Shown: piece after piece, positions 1-10,266 of the stretch
How the letters are laid out: each line of letters starts with the position of its first letter
Position numbering within the stretch: position 1 is the first letter of the stretch
Source: Agrococcus sp. Marseille-Q4369
GTDB taxonomy: Bacteria > Actinomycetota > Actinomycetes > Actinomycetales > Microbacteriaceae
Length of the DNA: 64,000 bases
Direction of reading: 5' to 3'
Assembly (NCBI RefSeq): GCF_018308945.1
Contig: NZ_CP070501.1
Span: 1,364,001 to 1,428,000, forward strand
Translations under genes and position numbers: made by a program
The notes under the pieces: generated by a model
What the model saw: the letters and a program-made list of their open reading frames with translations, nothing else
What the model was told of the DNA's origin: nothing
The model's database searches: none

Positions 1-108
1 CCACGCGCTTGGGCCGAAGGACGCGCGCTCGAGGGCCATGATCGCGTCGAGGTCGTCGGCGTCGGCGGTGCGGATGCGCACGGCCGCGGCGCGCGCGTCG
101 GCGGTCAC
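1..108 (-). CDS. rimI: RimI-like ribosomal-protein alanine N-acetyltransferase, N-terminal part (runs off the window)
   Basis: Only the first 36 codons are present, starting at a GTG that overlaps the tsaB stop (GTGA). The peptide reads as the opening strand and helix of a GNAT fold (VRIRTADADDLDAIMALE, then ASFGPSAW), the usual start of actinobacterial RimI, which acetylates the N-terminus of ribosomal protein S18. The acetyl-CoA motif lies outside the window. The assignment rests on this N-terminus and on position: tsaE-tsaB-rimI-tsaD is the common gene order. Another GNAT acetyltransferase is possible but less likely. Confidence 0.75.
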   Translation of the reverse strand, partial: MTADARAAAVRIRTADADDLDAIMALERASFGPSAW

Positions 109-671
109 TGCGACACCCGCTTCGGGCCTGCCGACGGCACGGCGTCGGCCTCGCGGAGGTAGAGCGCCTCGGTGACCTCGGCCGCGCCGCGTGCGGCGGC
201 GCGCGCGAGCAGTCCCGCGTCGATCGCCTCGGCGTCCACGCGCGGGAGCGCCGCGTGCTCTCCCGCGAGCGCGGGGACGGCGTCGGCGGGCGCGAGGTGC
301 GGACCGTCGACGACGGCGCCGCCCGCGACGACGCTCCACGCGCGCTCGCGACGGCGCACGTCGGTCGTGACCTGCGCGTCGCCCGTCGTCGCGCCGAGGT
401 GGCTCGCGACCCCGAGGCAGCGCACGCCGAGCCCCATGGCCGTCGCGCGGGCGGCGGCGATGCCGACCCGCAGCCCCGTGAACGCGCCGGGCCCCATACC
501 CGCGACGACGAGCTGGATCGCGCCCCTCCGCCCCTCGAGCGCGCGCTCGAGCATGGGCCCGAGCCGCTCCGCGTGCCCGCGCCGGTCGTCGGAGCGCTCC
601 TGGAAGACGAGCTCGTCGCCGTCGAGCACCGCGACCGCGGTGCCGAGCGAGGTGTCGATCGCGAGGATCAT
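105..671 (-). CDS. tsaB: tRNA threonylcarbamoyladenosine biosynthesis protein TsaB
   Basis: 188 aa, beginning MILAIDTS, the first strand of the ASKHA ATPase-like fold. The motif VAGMGPGAFTGLRVG is diagnostic of TsaB, the inactive paralogue that bridges TsaD and TsaE in the complex making t6A37 on ANN-decoding tRNAs. The ATG overlaps the stop of the upstream alr-tsaE gene by four bases (ATGA) and its own stop overlaps rimI, so the genes should be translationally coupled. Length is slightly below the usual 200-230 aa. Confidence 0.93.
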   Translation of the reverse strand: MILAIDTSLGTAVAVLDGDELVFQERSDDRRGHAERLGPMLERALEGRRGAIQLVVAGMGPGAFTGLRVGIAAARATAMGLGVRCLGVASHLGATTGDAQVTTDVRRRERAWSVVAGGAVVDGPHLAPADAVPALAGEHAALPRVDAEAIDAGLLARAAARGAAEVTEALYLREADAVPSAGPKRVSQ

Positions 672-2548
672 CGCGCCGCTCCCTCGAGCGCGAGCGCGCG
701 CAGCCGCGCGGCGTCCCACGCCGGGCCGTGACCGCTCAGCCGCACGCGCCGCGGCGCATCCGCCTCGTCGTCCATGTCGTCCTCCCCTGGGCCGGCCTCC
801 GGCCGCTCGATCTCGACCCGCAGCCACGAGTCGAGCGCGTGCTCGAGGGGCGCGCCCCACTCCGCGACCGTGATCGCGCCGTCGAGGTCGAGGTCGAGGT
901 CGTCGAGCTGGGCCTCGCTGCCCGTGTCGGCGCCGAGCCGGTAGGCGTCGACGTGCTGGAGGTCGGGCCCGGCGGCGGTGCGGTGCGTGCGGGCGATGAC
1001 GAAGGTGGGGCTCTGCACCGTGCCGCGCGCGCCGAGCGCTCGGCCGATGCCGCGCGTGAGCGTCGTCTTGCCCGCCCCGAGCGGCCCGATGAGCAGCACC
1101 GCGTCGCCCGCCACGAGGCTCCGCCCGATGCGCTCGCCGAGCAGCTCCATCGCGTCGGCGTCGGGCACGTCGCCCGCGAGCTCGACCGCGACGCGCGGGC
1201 CGAGCATGCCGGTGAGCTCGGGCGCGGATGCGTGCTCGAGCGAGACCGCGTCGCCGACGGCCGCGAGGCGGTCGCCGATGTCGAGCACCACCTGGTCCAT
1301 CGCGACGCGCCCGCGGATGGGCTCCGCGCCACCGCGGAGCTGCACGGGCCGGCCGGTCGCGGCGCGCGTGACGCCGTCGGCGTAGCCCAGCCCGACGAGC
1401 GCGAGCGTCGTCGACCGCTCGGTCACGTGCTCGCCGCCGTACGAGACGCCGAGGCCGGCCTCGACGCGCTTGACGCCGACGAGCTCCCCGAGGAGCCGCC
1501 GCGGCGTCCCGTCGAGCCCGAGCTCGAGCGCTCGCCGCGGCGCGAGCGCGGGATCCGCGGCCGTGCCGTGCGCGCCGAGGGCGAGCGAACCCATCCGCGT
1601 CACGACCTCGTACGAGATGGTGCCGGCCGCGACCGCCCACGCATCGGCGCTCGGCTCGCCCGCCGCGGGGTCGCCGAAGAGCACGCCCTCGCCCGAGAGC
1701 GGCGGTTCGATGCGGAGCGCGCCGGCGGTGACCTCCGCGACGCGCGCGGCCTGGTCGCCCACCTGCACCGGGGCGCCGATCGCGGGCAGCAGGCCCGCAT
1801 CGAGGCCACCTTCCGCGACGCCGCCCTGGAACGTCGCGGTCACGCGCATCGCGGGACGGAGGCCGAGCGCCGCCGCAGCCGCGCCGCCACCATCGCCGGG
1901 GCCAGCCGGATCGACGCCGTAGGCGGCCATGCCGAGGCGCACCATGTCGAAGCGCGCCTCGGGCAGGGCGAGCGCGGCCGCCGAGGCCGCGAGGTGCCGC
2001 ACCTCGAGCGCGAGCGGCTCGGCGGCAGCGGCCGCAGCCGCGAAGTCAGCGACCTGCGCGAGGTCGGCGTCGCGGCTCGAGCCCGCGAGGTGCGACATGA
2101 GGCCGCGCACGCGCGCGCCGCCCCGGGCGAGCTCGATCGCCCGCGCGAGGGCGGCGGCGCGATCGCCGCGCGCGATGCCGTTGCGGCCGAGCCCCGTGTC
2201 GACCTTGAGGTGGATGGTCGCGCCGGCGTCGGCGGCCGCCTCGAGCTGCGCGATCGACGAGACCGCGACCTCGATGCCGCGCCGCGCGGCGATGCGGAAG
2301 TCGGTGCGCGGCCCGTGCAGCCACGCGAGCAGCGGCGCGTCGAGCCCTGCGTCGCGCAGCGCGACGGCCTCGGCGAGGTCGACGACCCCGAGCATCGCGG
2401 CGCCGCCGTCGAGCATCGCGCGCGCCGAGGCGAGCGCGCCGTGCCCGTAGCCCTCTGCCTTCACGACCCCGAGCACCGGCACGCCGACGCGAGCGCGGAG
2501 CGCGCGCACGTTCGCCGCGATCGCCGCGGCATCCACCTCGACGCGCAT
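668..2548 (-). CDS. alr-tsaE: bifunctional alanine racemase / TsaE ATPase fusion
   Basis: One open frame of 626 aa. Residues 1-235 are the PLP barrel of alanine racemase (Lys30 in VVKAEGYGHG; MVRLGMAAYG at 202-211), which makes D-alanine for peptidoglycan. Residues 464-626 are TsaE, the t6A-complex ATPase, with Walker A GPLGAGKT at 488-495. Between them are two partial racemase C-terminal domains. Residues 240-320 end in GTISYEVVTRMG, which is normally the protein's end. Residues 355-437 carry the catalytic-Tyr motif GVSYG (Tyr370), GYADGV and MDQVVLDIGD, which normally come first. Alr-TsaE fusions are, to my knowledge, known in Microbacteriaceae; the reordered C-domain is odd. The ATG overlaps the acpS stop. 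Confidence 0.85.
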   Translation of the reverse strand: MRVEVDAAAIAANVRALRARVGVPVLGVVKAEGYGHGALASARAMLDGGAAMLGVVDLAEAVALRDAGLDAPLLAWLHGPRTDFRIAARRGIEVAVSSIAQLEAAADAGATIHLKVDTGLGRNGIARGDRAAALARAIELARGGARVRGLMSHLAGSSRDADLAQVADFAAAAAAAEPLALEVRHLAASAAALALPEARFDMVRLGMAAYGVDPAGPGDGGGAAAAALGLRPAMRVTATFQGGVAEGGLDAGLLPAIGAPVQVGDQAARVAEVTAGALRIEPPLSGEGVLFGDPAAGEPSADAWAVAAGTISYEVVTRMGSLALGAHGTAADPALAPRRALELGLDGTPRRLLGELVGVKRVEAGLGVSYGGEHVTERSTTLALVGLGYADGVTRAATGRPVQLRGGAEPIRGRVAMDQVVLDIGDRLAAVGDAVSLEHASAPELTGMLGPRVAVELAGDVPDADAMELLGERIGRSLVAGDAVLLIGPLGAGKTTLTRGIGRALGARGTVQSPTFVIARTHRTAAGPDLQHVDAYRLGADTGSEAQLDDLDLDLDGAITVAEWGAPLEHALDSWLRVEIERPEAGPGEDDMDDEADAPRRVRLSGHGPAWDAARLRALALEGAAR

Positions 2549-2916
2549 CAGTCCTCCGCGATGACGGTCGCGGTCGCGACGCCGCCGTCGTGGCTCATCG
2601 AGAGGTGCAGCCGCCGGGCGCCGATCGCCGCGGCCCGCGCCGCAGCGGTGCCCCGCACCTCGAGCTCGGGATCGCCCTCGGACGACGGCACGACCACGAG
2701 GTCGACCCACCGCATCCCTGCGTGCGCGCCGAGCGCCTTGATCGCCGCCTCCTTCGCGGCGAAGCGCGCCGCGAGCGAGTGGAGCCCGCGCTCCTGCCCG
2801 TCGCTGCGGACGAGCTCCTCGGGCGCGAAGAGCCGCGGCTTGAGCGCGGGCGTGCGCGTGACGGCGCGCTCGAAGCGGGCGACGTCGACGACGTCGACGC
2901 CGAGCCCCACGATCAC
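2548..2916 (-). CDS. acpS: holo-[acyl-carrier-protein] synthase
   Basis: 122 aa, GTG start. It transfers 4'-phosphopantetheine from CoA to ACP. The family motifs are both visible: GLGVDVVDVARFERAV at the N-terminus (Mg-binding Asp) and RFAAKEAAIKALG in the middle, with LHLSMSHDGGVATA near the end. The length is typical for AcpS. It lies 41 nt downstream of glmS and overlaps alr-tsaE by four bases, so glmS-acpS-alr/tsaE-tsaB-rimI looks like one transcription unit. Confidence 0.95.
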   Translation of the reverse strand: MIVGLGVDVVDVARFERAVTRTPALKPRLFAPEELVRSDGQERGLHSLAARFAAKEAAIKALGAHAGMRWVDLVVVPSSEGDPELEVRGTAAARAAAIGARRLHLSMSHDGGVATATVIAED

Positions 2917-2957
2917 GAGCCGACCCCGCTCATCCGCGCCCGTTCAGCTCCCGAGCG

Positions 2958-4802
<1,845 letters not shown>

Positions 4803-4836
4803 GCCCTCGATCCTACCGGCGGTAGAGTCACGCTCG
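4803..4836. promoter_or_regulatory. 34-bp divergent glmS/coaA promoter region
   Basis: Two -10-like hexamers face outwards: TAGAGT at 4823-4828, eight bases before the coaA ATG, and TAGGAT (minus strand, 4815-4810), seven bases before the glmS ATG. There is no room for a Shine-Dalgarno on the coaA side, so leaderless or near-leaderless mRNAs are likely. The -35 elements would fall in the opposing coding sequence. Confidence 0.5.
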
Positions 4837-5769
4837 ATGTCGCACCCGATCAGCTCGCCGTTCGTCGAGATCGACCGCGCCGATTGGGCGAGGCTCGCGC
4901 CCCACGTGCCCGACCCGCTCACCGAGGCCGAGGTGCGGCGCATCCGCGGTACGGGCGACCGGCTCGAGCTGCGCGAGGTGGCCGAGGTCTACCTGCCGCT
5001 GTCGAAGCTCATCAGCCTCTACCGCGACTCGGCCGCCCGCCTGCACCGCGAGACGACGGAGTTCCTGGGCGCACCGACGCATCCGACCCCCTTCGTGCTC
5101 GGCGTCGCCGGCTCCGTCGCGGTCGGCAAGTCGACGACCGCGCGGCTGCTCAAGGAGCTGCTCGGCCGCTGGCAGGGCGAGCTGCGCGTCGACCTCGTGA
5201 CGACCGACGGCTTCCTGCACCCCAACCGCGTGCTCGAGCAGCGCGGGATCATGGGCCGCAAGGGCTTCCCCGAGTCGTACGACCGGCGCGCGCTGCTGCA
5301 GTTCATCACTCGCGTGAAGTCGGGCGAGGCCGAGGTGCGCGCGCCCGTGTACTCGCACCTGTCGTACGACATCGTGCCGGGCGAGCAGATCGTGGTGCGG
5401 CGCCCCGACATCCTCATCGTCGAGGGGCTCAACGTGCTGCAGCCGCCGCCGCCGGGCTCGCACCTCGCGGTCTCCGACCTCTTCGACTTCTCGGTCTACG
5501 TGGATGCGCGCACGCGCGCGATCCGGGAGTGGTACATCGAGCGCTTCTTCACGCTCAAGGCGACCGCGTTCCAGGACCCGCAGTCGTACTTCCACCGCTT
5601 CGCCGACATGACGGATGCGCAGGCGCGCGCGTACTCGTCGGACATCTGGGACTCGATCAACGGCCCGAACCTCGTCGAGCACATCCTGCCGACGCGCTCG
5701 CGCGCCGACCTCGTGCTGCGGAAGGACGACGACCACACGATCCGCTCGGTGCTGCTGCGGAAGGTGTAG
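4837..5769 (+). CDS. coaA: type I pantothenate kinase
   Basis: 310 aa. It phosphorylates pantothenate, the first committed step of CoA synthesis, in the cytosol. The P-loop is [12 protein letters not shown], followed by the bacterial CoaA signature TTDGFLHPN and, further on, VEGLNVLQ. The ATG at 4837 gives the usual N-terminus; upstream in-frame codons overlap glmS and are not needed. Single-gene unit, divergent from glmS and ending before a hairpin repeat. Confidence 0.96.
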   Translation: MSHPISSPFVEIDRADWARLAPHVPDPLTEAEVRRIRGTGDRLELREVAEVYLPLSKLISLYRDSAARLHRETTEFLGAPTHPTPFVLGVAGSVAVGKSTTARLLKELLGRWQGELRVDLVTTDGFLHPNRVLEQRGIMGRKGFPESYDRRALLQFITRVKSGEAEVRAPVYSHLSYDIVPGEQIVVRRPDILIVEGLNVLQPPPPGSHLAVSDLFDFSVYVDARTRAIREWYIERFFTLKATAFQDPQSYFHRFADMTDAQARAYSSDIWDSINGPNLVEHILPTRSRADLVLRKDDDHTIRSVLLRKV

Positions 5770-5782
5770 CCCCACCCCCGCT

Positions 5783-5816
5783 GGTCGAGTCGCCGCGGAG
5801 GCGGCGCATCGAGACC
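5783..5816. repeat. dispersed hairpin repeat, copy 1
   Basis: Sequence of the form GGTCGAG, then a GC stem (CGCCGC GGAG GCGGCG), then CATCGAGACC. It follows coaA and could also act as a transcription stop between the convergent coaA and EamA genes. Two related copies occur at 17865-17899 and 17944-17982. Confidence 0.7.
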
Positions 5817-5871
5817 CGGCTCCGCCCGAACTGACCGCTCACGGGCGGATGTGATCGCTCGGGGCCGCGCG

Positions 5872-6825
5872 CTACGGCGCCGGGACGCCCTCCACCACGT
5901 TCGGCGATCGCGCCGCGCGCGAGCGGCCGCTCTGCCCGAGGCGCACGAGCACGACGCCCGCGATGATCGCGGCGGCGCCGAGCAGCTGCGGCGGGGTCGG
6001 CAGGATCCACAGCAGCAGCGCGGTCCAGACGATCGCGAACATCGTCTCGGAGTAGCCGACGAAGCTCGCGAGGGTCGCGCCGAGCCGGCGTCCGCCGAGG
6101 ATGCCGAGCACATAGGCGGCGGCGGTCGAGACGAGCACGACGAGCGCGACCACGACCCACATCGGCACCGTCGCGCCCGCGAGCACCACCGGCTCGGCGT
6201 TCGCCTCGAACGGCAGCAGCCCCGTGAGCGACGCGGCGCCGAGCACGATCGCGCCGACGATCATGCCGAGACCGGCGAGCGCGATGGGGTGCAGCTCGGA
6301 GTCGGGCTTCGACGCGACGACCCAGTAGGCGGCGTTGCCGATCGCCGAGCCGAGCGCGAGCAGCACGCCGATCGGGTGCAGCGCGTCGCCGCCGACGCCC
6401 GAGATGAGCGCGAGGCCGACGAGCGCGACGCCCGCGCCCGCGAGCGTGAGCCACGCCGGGGCGCGACGCGTGACGGCCCAGGTGGCGAAGACGAGCAGCA
6501 CCGGACCGAGGAACTCGATGAGCAGCGCGAGCGAGGGCTGGATGTAGGCGACGGCGCTGAAGAAGGCGAGCTGGCACAGCGCGATCGCGAGCACGCCGAG
6601 CACCAGCACCTCCTTCCACGAGCGGGCAACCGCACCCCAGCGACCGCGCAGCAGCCACAGCGTCGGGCCCAGCAGCACGAGCGCGCCGCCCGAGATGCGC
6701 ACGGTCGTGACGGCGCCGGAGGTCCACCCCGCGTCGAGGAGCGACGAGGCGAGGATGCCAGAGATGCCGAAGGACGCGGCGCTCGCGAGCGCGAACGCGA
6801 GGCCGATCGATCGACGAGCGTGCAT
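5872..6825 (-). CDS. EamA/DMT-family transporter (RhtA-like exporter)
   Basis: 317 aa with about ten hydrophobic segments arranged as two EamA repeats (for example GLAFALASAASFGISGILAS near the N-terminus and VVVALVVLVSTAAAYVLGIL in the second half). These drug/metabolite transporters export amino acids or related metabolites; the substrate cannot be told. I chose the ATG at 6825 because the more distal ATG at 6852 lies inside a conserved inverted motif that looks like the promoter/operator. It is divergent from a CGNR-type regulator that probably controls it. Confidence 0.85.
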   Translation of the reverse strand: MHARRSIGLAFALASAASFGISGILASSLLDAGWTSGAVTTVRISGGALVLLGPTLWLLRGRWGAVARSWKEVLVLGVLAIALCQLAFFSAVAYIQPSLALLIEFLGPVLLVFATWAVTRRAPAWLTLAGAGVALVGLALISGVGGDALHPIGVLLALGSAIGNAAYWVVASKPDSELHPIALAGLGMIVGAIVLGAASLTGLLPFEANAEPVVLAGATVPMWVVVALVVLVSTAAAYVLGILGGRRLGATLASFVGYSETMFAIVWTALLLWILPTPPQLLGAAAIIAGVVLVRLGQSGRSRAARSPNVVEGVPAP

Positions 6826-6840
6826 CGGCGGGGCCCCTGT

Positions 6841-6854
6841 CTCGGTTAGCATCG
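6841..6854 (-). promoter_or_regulatory. operator/-10 half-site for the EamA gene
   Basis: Reads CGATGCTAACCGAG on the minus strand and matches 13 of 14 bases of the oppositely oriented copy at 6899-6912. Contains a TGCTAA -10-like element. Confidence 0.5.
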
Positions 6855-6898
6855 TGCTGACGACGGCACGGTGTCACGACCGTCGGGCCTGACAGTCG

Positions 6899-6912
6899 CG
6901 ATCCTAACCGAG
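6899..6912 (+). promoter_or_regulatory. operator/-10 half-site for the CGNR regulator gene
   Basis: Reads CGATCCTAACCGAG, nine to twenty bases before the GTG start of the regulator; inverted copy of 6841-6854. The symmetric placement at both divergent promoters suggests one protein binds both, plausibly the CGNR protein itself. Confidence 0.5.
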
Positions 6913-6920
6913 GTCACCCA

Positions 6921-7460
6921 GTGTCGCTGCCGTATCCGAAGGAGCTCGTACGCTCGCTCGAGTTCATCGCCGAGCTCGCCAACCGACGCCGCGACGCGGA
7001 GCTCGAGACCGCCGTGAGCCTGCGCGAGGTGTGCGCTTCGTGGGGCTTCCCGGGCGCGAGCGGCGCGACGCGCGCCGACCTCGAGGCGACGTGGCGCAGG
7101 ATCGACCAGATCGAGCGGATGTGGGACGCCGAGCGCGACGCGGTCGCGGCGATGGTGAACCGCATCTTCGAGCAGGCGAACGCGCGCCCTCGCCTCGTTC
7201 GCCACGACGACTTCGACTGGCACCTGCACGGGCTGCCGCACGGCGCATCGCTCGCCGACGCGATCGCGGTCGACGCGGCGATGGCGCTCGGCGACCTCGT
7301 TCGCCTCGACGACCTCGCGCGGTGCCGGCGCTGCACCGACGTGCGCTGCGAGCGGATGTTCTTCGACCTCTCGCGCAACCGCTCGCGCCGGTTCTGCTCG
7401 ACGCGCTGCCAGTCACGCACGAACGTCGCGGCGTTCCGGGCGCGAGCGCTCGAGGCGTAG
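6921..7460 (+). CDS. CGNR/ABATE-type zinc-finger transcriptional regulator
   Basis: 179 aa, GTG start. The N-terminal part (about 1-125) fits the ABATE ligand-sensing domain found with CGNR fingers. The C-terminal part has cysteines C135-x2-C138, C143, C159-x3-C163 in the setting FFDLSRNRSRRFCSTRC, typical of the CGNR finger, although the name-giving CGNR tetrad is CQSR here. Such proteins are predicted DNA-binding regulators. The divergent EamA exporter and the mirrored sites between them argue for local control of the transporter. Confidence 0.8.
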   Translation: MSLPYPKELVRSLEFIAELANRRRDAELETAVSLREVCASWGFPGASGATRADLEATWRRIDQIERMWDAERDAVAAMVNRIFEQANARPRLVRHDDFDWHLHGLPHGASLADAIAVDAAMALGDLVRLDDLARCRRCTDVRCERMFFDLSRNRSRRFCSTRCQSRTNVAAFRARALEA

Positions 7461-7505
7461 CAAGCGAGGGCGGCCTCCCAGCTTGCCGGGAGCATCCTTT
7501 CGCGC

Positions 7506-7761
7506 GTGGCAACGACCACGACCGAGGAGCCGGCGGGTCACTCGACGAAGCTGCAGCTCGGCATCACGACGCTGCTGCTGTTCGTCTTCGTCGTCGGCGA
7601 CACGCTCGGTGCAGGCATCTCCACGCTCGTCGGCACGATGGCGGCCGACGTCGGCGGAATCCCATGGCTCCCGCTCAATCCTCGCGCTCGCCCCGCTCAC
7701 CGCGGGGACCTACGCGGAGCTCACCACGAAGTACCCGCACGCGGACGGCGCCCCACGCTAG
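7506..7761 (+). pseudogene. amino-acid permease (APC superfamily) remnant
   Basis: A GTG-started frame opens with a cytosolic tail and the first APC membrane helix (LLLFVFVVGDTLGAGISTL, GTMAADVGGIPWLP). Around 7675-7690 the reading frame must shift to continue with ILALAPLTAGTYAELTTKYPHA, the second helix and its conserved YAEL..KYP motif, and it then stops at 7759-7761. Only about 85 of the usual 450-500 residues remain, so this is a frameshifted, C-terminally deleted permease. The apparent continuation of the first frame across glmM is an antisense shadow. Confidence 0.8.
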
Positions 7762-7772
7762 GCCGACCGGCG

Positions 7773-9125
7773 CTAGGCGCTGACCGCGAGCTCCGCGCGC
7801 ACGAGCTCCGCGAGCTCGTCGGCGATCGACTGCGCGACGTGGTGCTCCTGCGCCTCCACCATCACGCGCACCATCTTCTCGGTGCCCGATGGGCGCAGCA
7901 GCACGCGGCCGTTCGAACCGAGTTCCGCCTCCGCGCGCGCGACGGCGTCGGCGATCGGCTGGTTGCCGCGCAGGCCGAGCCGGTCGACGCCCGAGACGTT
8001 CACGAGCACCTGCGGGTAGACCTCCATCACGGCGGCGAGCTCGCTGAGCGGCTTGCCGGTGCGCGCCATCTCGGCTGCGATCTGGAGCCCCGTCAGGATG
8101 CCGTCGCCGGTCGTGGCATAGCGGGAGAAGATGATGTGCCCCGACTGCTCGCCGCCGAGCGCGAGCCCGTACTCCCGGAGCGCCTCGAGCACGTAGCGGT
8201 CGCCCACGGCGGTCTGCACGAGCTCGATGCCATGCCGCTCCATCGCCACCCGCAGGCCGAGGTTCGACATCACGGTCGCGACGAGCGTGTCGTCGGTGAG
8301 GCGGCCGCGGCGCTTGCCCGAGAGTGCGAGGATCGCCATGATCTGGTCGCCGTCGACGACGTTCCCGTCGGCGTCGATCGCGAGGCAGCGGTCGGCGTCG
8401 CCGTCGTGGGCGATGCCGAGGTGGGCGCCCGAGGAGACGACGAGCTCGCGCAGCTGCTCGAGGTGGGTGGAGCCGACCTCGCGGTTGATGTTGAGCCCGT
8501 CGGGGTCGTTGCCCATCACGGTCACGCGCGCCCCCGCGTCGGCGAACGCGCGCGGGCTCACGCCCGCGGCGGCGCCGTGCGCGCAGTCGAGCGCGACGTG
8601 CAGCCCCTCGAGGCTCACGTCGAGCGTGCCGAGCAGGTGCACGAGGTAGCGGTCCTCGGCGTCGGAGAAGCGGCGGATCGTGCCGACCTCGGCGCCGATC
8701 GGGCGCAGCGGCGCCCCGGCGAGCGCGAGCTCGATCTCGTCCTCGACCGCGTCCGGCAGCTTGCGGCCGCCGCGGGCGAAGAACTTGATGCCGTTGTCGG
8801 GCGCCGGGTTGTGCGAGGCGGAGACCATGACGCCGAAGTCGGCGTCGATGTCCTGCACGAGGTAGGCGGCGGCTGGGGTCGTGATCACGCCGGCGTCGAG
8901 CACGTCGACGCCGCTCGAGGCGAGCCCCGCCGAGACGGCCGCGGCGATGAACTCACCCGAGACCCGGGGGTCCCGCGCGACGACGGCGACAGGGCGCCGC
9001 GACTCCTGCCGGGCGGTTCGCCCGAGCACGAGTGCGGCGCCCTGTGCCAGCGCCAGCGCCGATTCTGCCGTGATGTCGAGGCCTGCGAGACCCCGAACGC
9101 CATCCGTGCCGAAGAGGCGCGACAT
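7773..9125 (-). CDS. glmM: phosphoglucosamine mutase
   Basis: 450 aa, starting [12 protein letters not shown], the family's N-terminus. It converts GlcN-6-P to GlcN-1-P for UDP-GlcNAc. The phospho-serine loop is [16 protein letters not shown], the metal loop DGDADR is present, and the C-terminal phosphate-binding loop reads [12 protein letters not shown]. The start is three bases after the rpsI stop, so it is the last gene of the rplM-rpsI-glmM operon, a conserved actinobacterial arrangement. Confidence 0.97.
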   Translation of the reverse strand: MSRLFGTDGVRGLAGLDITAESALALAQGAALVLGRTARQESRRPVAVVARDPRVSGEFIAAAVSAGLASSGVDVLDAGVITTPAAAYLVQDIDADFGVMVSASHNPAPDNGIKFFARGGRKLPDAVEDEIELALAGAPLRPIGAEVGTIRRFSDAEDRYLVHLLGTLDVSLEGLHVALDCAHGAAAGVSPRAFADAGARVTVMGNDPDGLNINREVGSTHLEQLRELVVSSGAHLGIAHDGDADRCLAIDADGNVVDGDQIMAILALSGKRRGRLTDDTLVATVMSNLGLRVAMERHGIELVQTAVGDRYVLEALREYGLALGGEQSGHIIFSRYATTGDGILTGLQIAAEMARTGKPLSELAAVMEVYPQVLVNVSGVDRLGLRGNQPIADAVARAEAELGSNGRVLLRPSGTEKMVRVMVEAQEHHVAQSIADELAELVRAELAVSA

Positions 9126-9128
9126 CGA

Positions 9129-9608
9129 TCAGCGCTTCGAGTACTGCGGTGCCTTGCGGGCCTTCTTGAGGCCGGCCTTCTTGCGCTCGATGACGCGCGC
9201 GTCGCGCGAGAGGAAGCCGGCCTTCTTGAGCTCCGGGCGGTTGTTCTCGACGTCGATCTCGTTGAGCGCGCGGGCGATGCCGAGGCGGAGCGCACCGGCC
9301 TGGCCCGAGGGGCCGCCGCCCGAGATGCGGGCGATCACGTCGTACGAGCCCTGCAGCTCGAGGAGCGCGAAGGGGTCGTTGATGAGCTGCTGGTGCAGCT
9401 TGTTCGGGAAGTAGTCCTCGAGCGTGCGGCCGTTCACCGTGAACGAGCCGGAGCCGGGGACGAGCCGCACGCGGGCGATGGCCTGCTTGCGACGGCCGAC
9501 GGCCTGGCCGCCGATGTTGACGACGCGGGGCGCGCGGGGAGCCTCAGCCGCCGGCGTCTCGGTCGAGAAGCTCTCGGGAGCCTCGATGGAGTCTGCGATC
9601 TTCGCCAT
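9129..9608 (-). CDS. rpsI: 30S ribosomal protein S9
   Basis: 159 aa. The core ([42 protein letters not shown]) and the basic tail ending RKAPQYSKR, which reaches the P-site tRNA, are intact. The first 30 residues are an actinobacteria-style Ala/Glu-rich extension. It follows rplM by 20 nt. Confidence 0.98.
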   Translation of the reverse strand: MAKIADSIEAPESFSTETPAAEAPRAPRVVNIGGQAVGRRKQAIARVRLVPGSGSFTVNGRTLEDYFPNKLHQQLINDPFALLELQGSYDVIARISGGGPSGQAGALRLGIARALNEIDVENNRPELKKAGFLSRDARVIERKKAGLKKARKAPQYSKR

Positions 9609-9628
9609 GTCTGGTGTCTCCTCGCGCC

Positions 9629-10075
9629 CTACTGGGCGACCTGGTCGAACGTGTAGGGGGTCGGCTGCTGCGCCGCGTGCGGGTGCTCGGGGCCGGCGTA
9701 GACCTTGAGCTTCTTGATCTGGGCGCGGCCGAGCGAGTTCTTCGGCAGCATGCCGCGGATCGCCTTCTCGACGGTGCGGACGGGGAAGCGCTCGAGCATC
9801 TCCTCGTAGCCGACCGCCTTGAGGCCACCGGGCTGACCCGAGTGGCGGTACGCGACCTTCTTCGCGAGCTTCTGGCCCGTGAGCGCCACCTTCTCGGCGT
9901 TGACGACGATGACGAAGTCGCCCATGTCCATGTGGGGGGCGAACGTCGGCTTGTGCTTGCCGCGGAGCATCGCGGCAGCGTGGCTGGCCAGGCGGCCGAG
10001 CACCACGTCGGTGGCGTCGATGACGATCCAGTCGTGCTGGACCTCCGCCGCCTTGGGCGAATACGTGCGAGTCAT
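9629..10075 (-). CDS. rplM: 50S ribosomal protein L13
   Basis: 148 aa. It contains [16 protein letters not shown] near the N-terminus and the family block [19 protein letters not shown]. First gene of rplM-rpsI-glmM; a good promoter lies about 125 bases upstream, leaving a leader of roughly 110-120 nt. Confidence 0.98.
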   Translation of the reverse strand: MTRTYSPKAAEVQHDWIVIDATDVVLGRLASHAAAMLRGKHKPTFAPHMDMGDFVIVVNAEKVALTGQKLAKKVAYRHSGQPGGLKAVGYEEMLERFPVRTVEKAIRGMLPKNSLGRAQIKKLKVYAGPEHPHAAQQPTPYTFDQVAQ

Positions 10076-10199
10076 TGGTTGCCTCACTGATCGAATGGAT
10101 GGTCGTGAATCCCGCTCCGAGGTGTTGTCGCGGCGATGCCGGGCAACCATCCGGTGGAGGGCTCATTCGGGTGGGCACAGGCGTGCGCACCAAGGATCG

Positions 10200-10229
10200 A
10201 GCATAGCGGCACGATCCTCGGCAGGTCAA
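10200..10229 (-). promoter_or_regulatory. predicted rplM operon promoter
   Basis: On the minus strand TTGACC (10229-10224) and TATGCT (10205-10200) are separated by 18 bp, close to the housekeeping consensus. The predicted start near 10193 gives an rplM leader of about 118 nt. Confidence 0.75.
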
Positions 10230-10266
10230 CCGCCGGGTCGACGGCCCCTGGTCAGCGCGTGCGGGG

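Noticed and set aside
4803-4836. glmS ribozyme or other riboswitch upstream of glmS
   Set aside because: Only 34 bases separate glmS from coaA; no space for the ribozyme, which is typical of Firmicutes.
7506-9656. A 716-codon open frame continuing from the permease remnant across glmM and rpsI
   Set aside because: Beyond about 7700 it is antisense to glmM and rpsI and consists of Arg/Ala/Asp-rich shadow sequence; only the first part is a genuine permease remnant.
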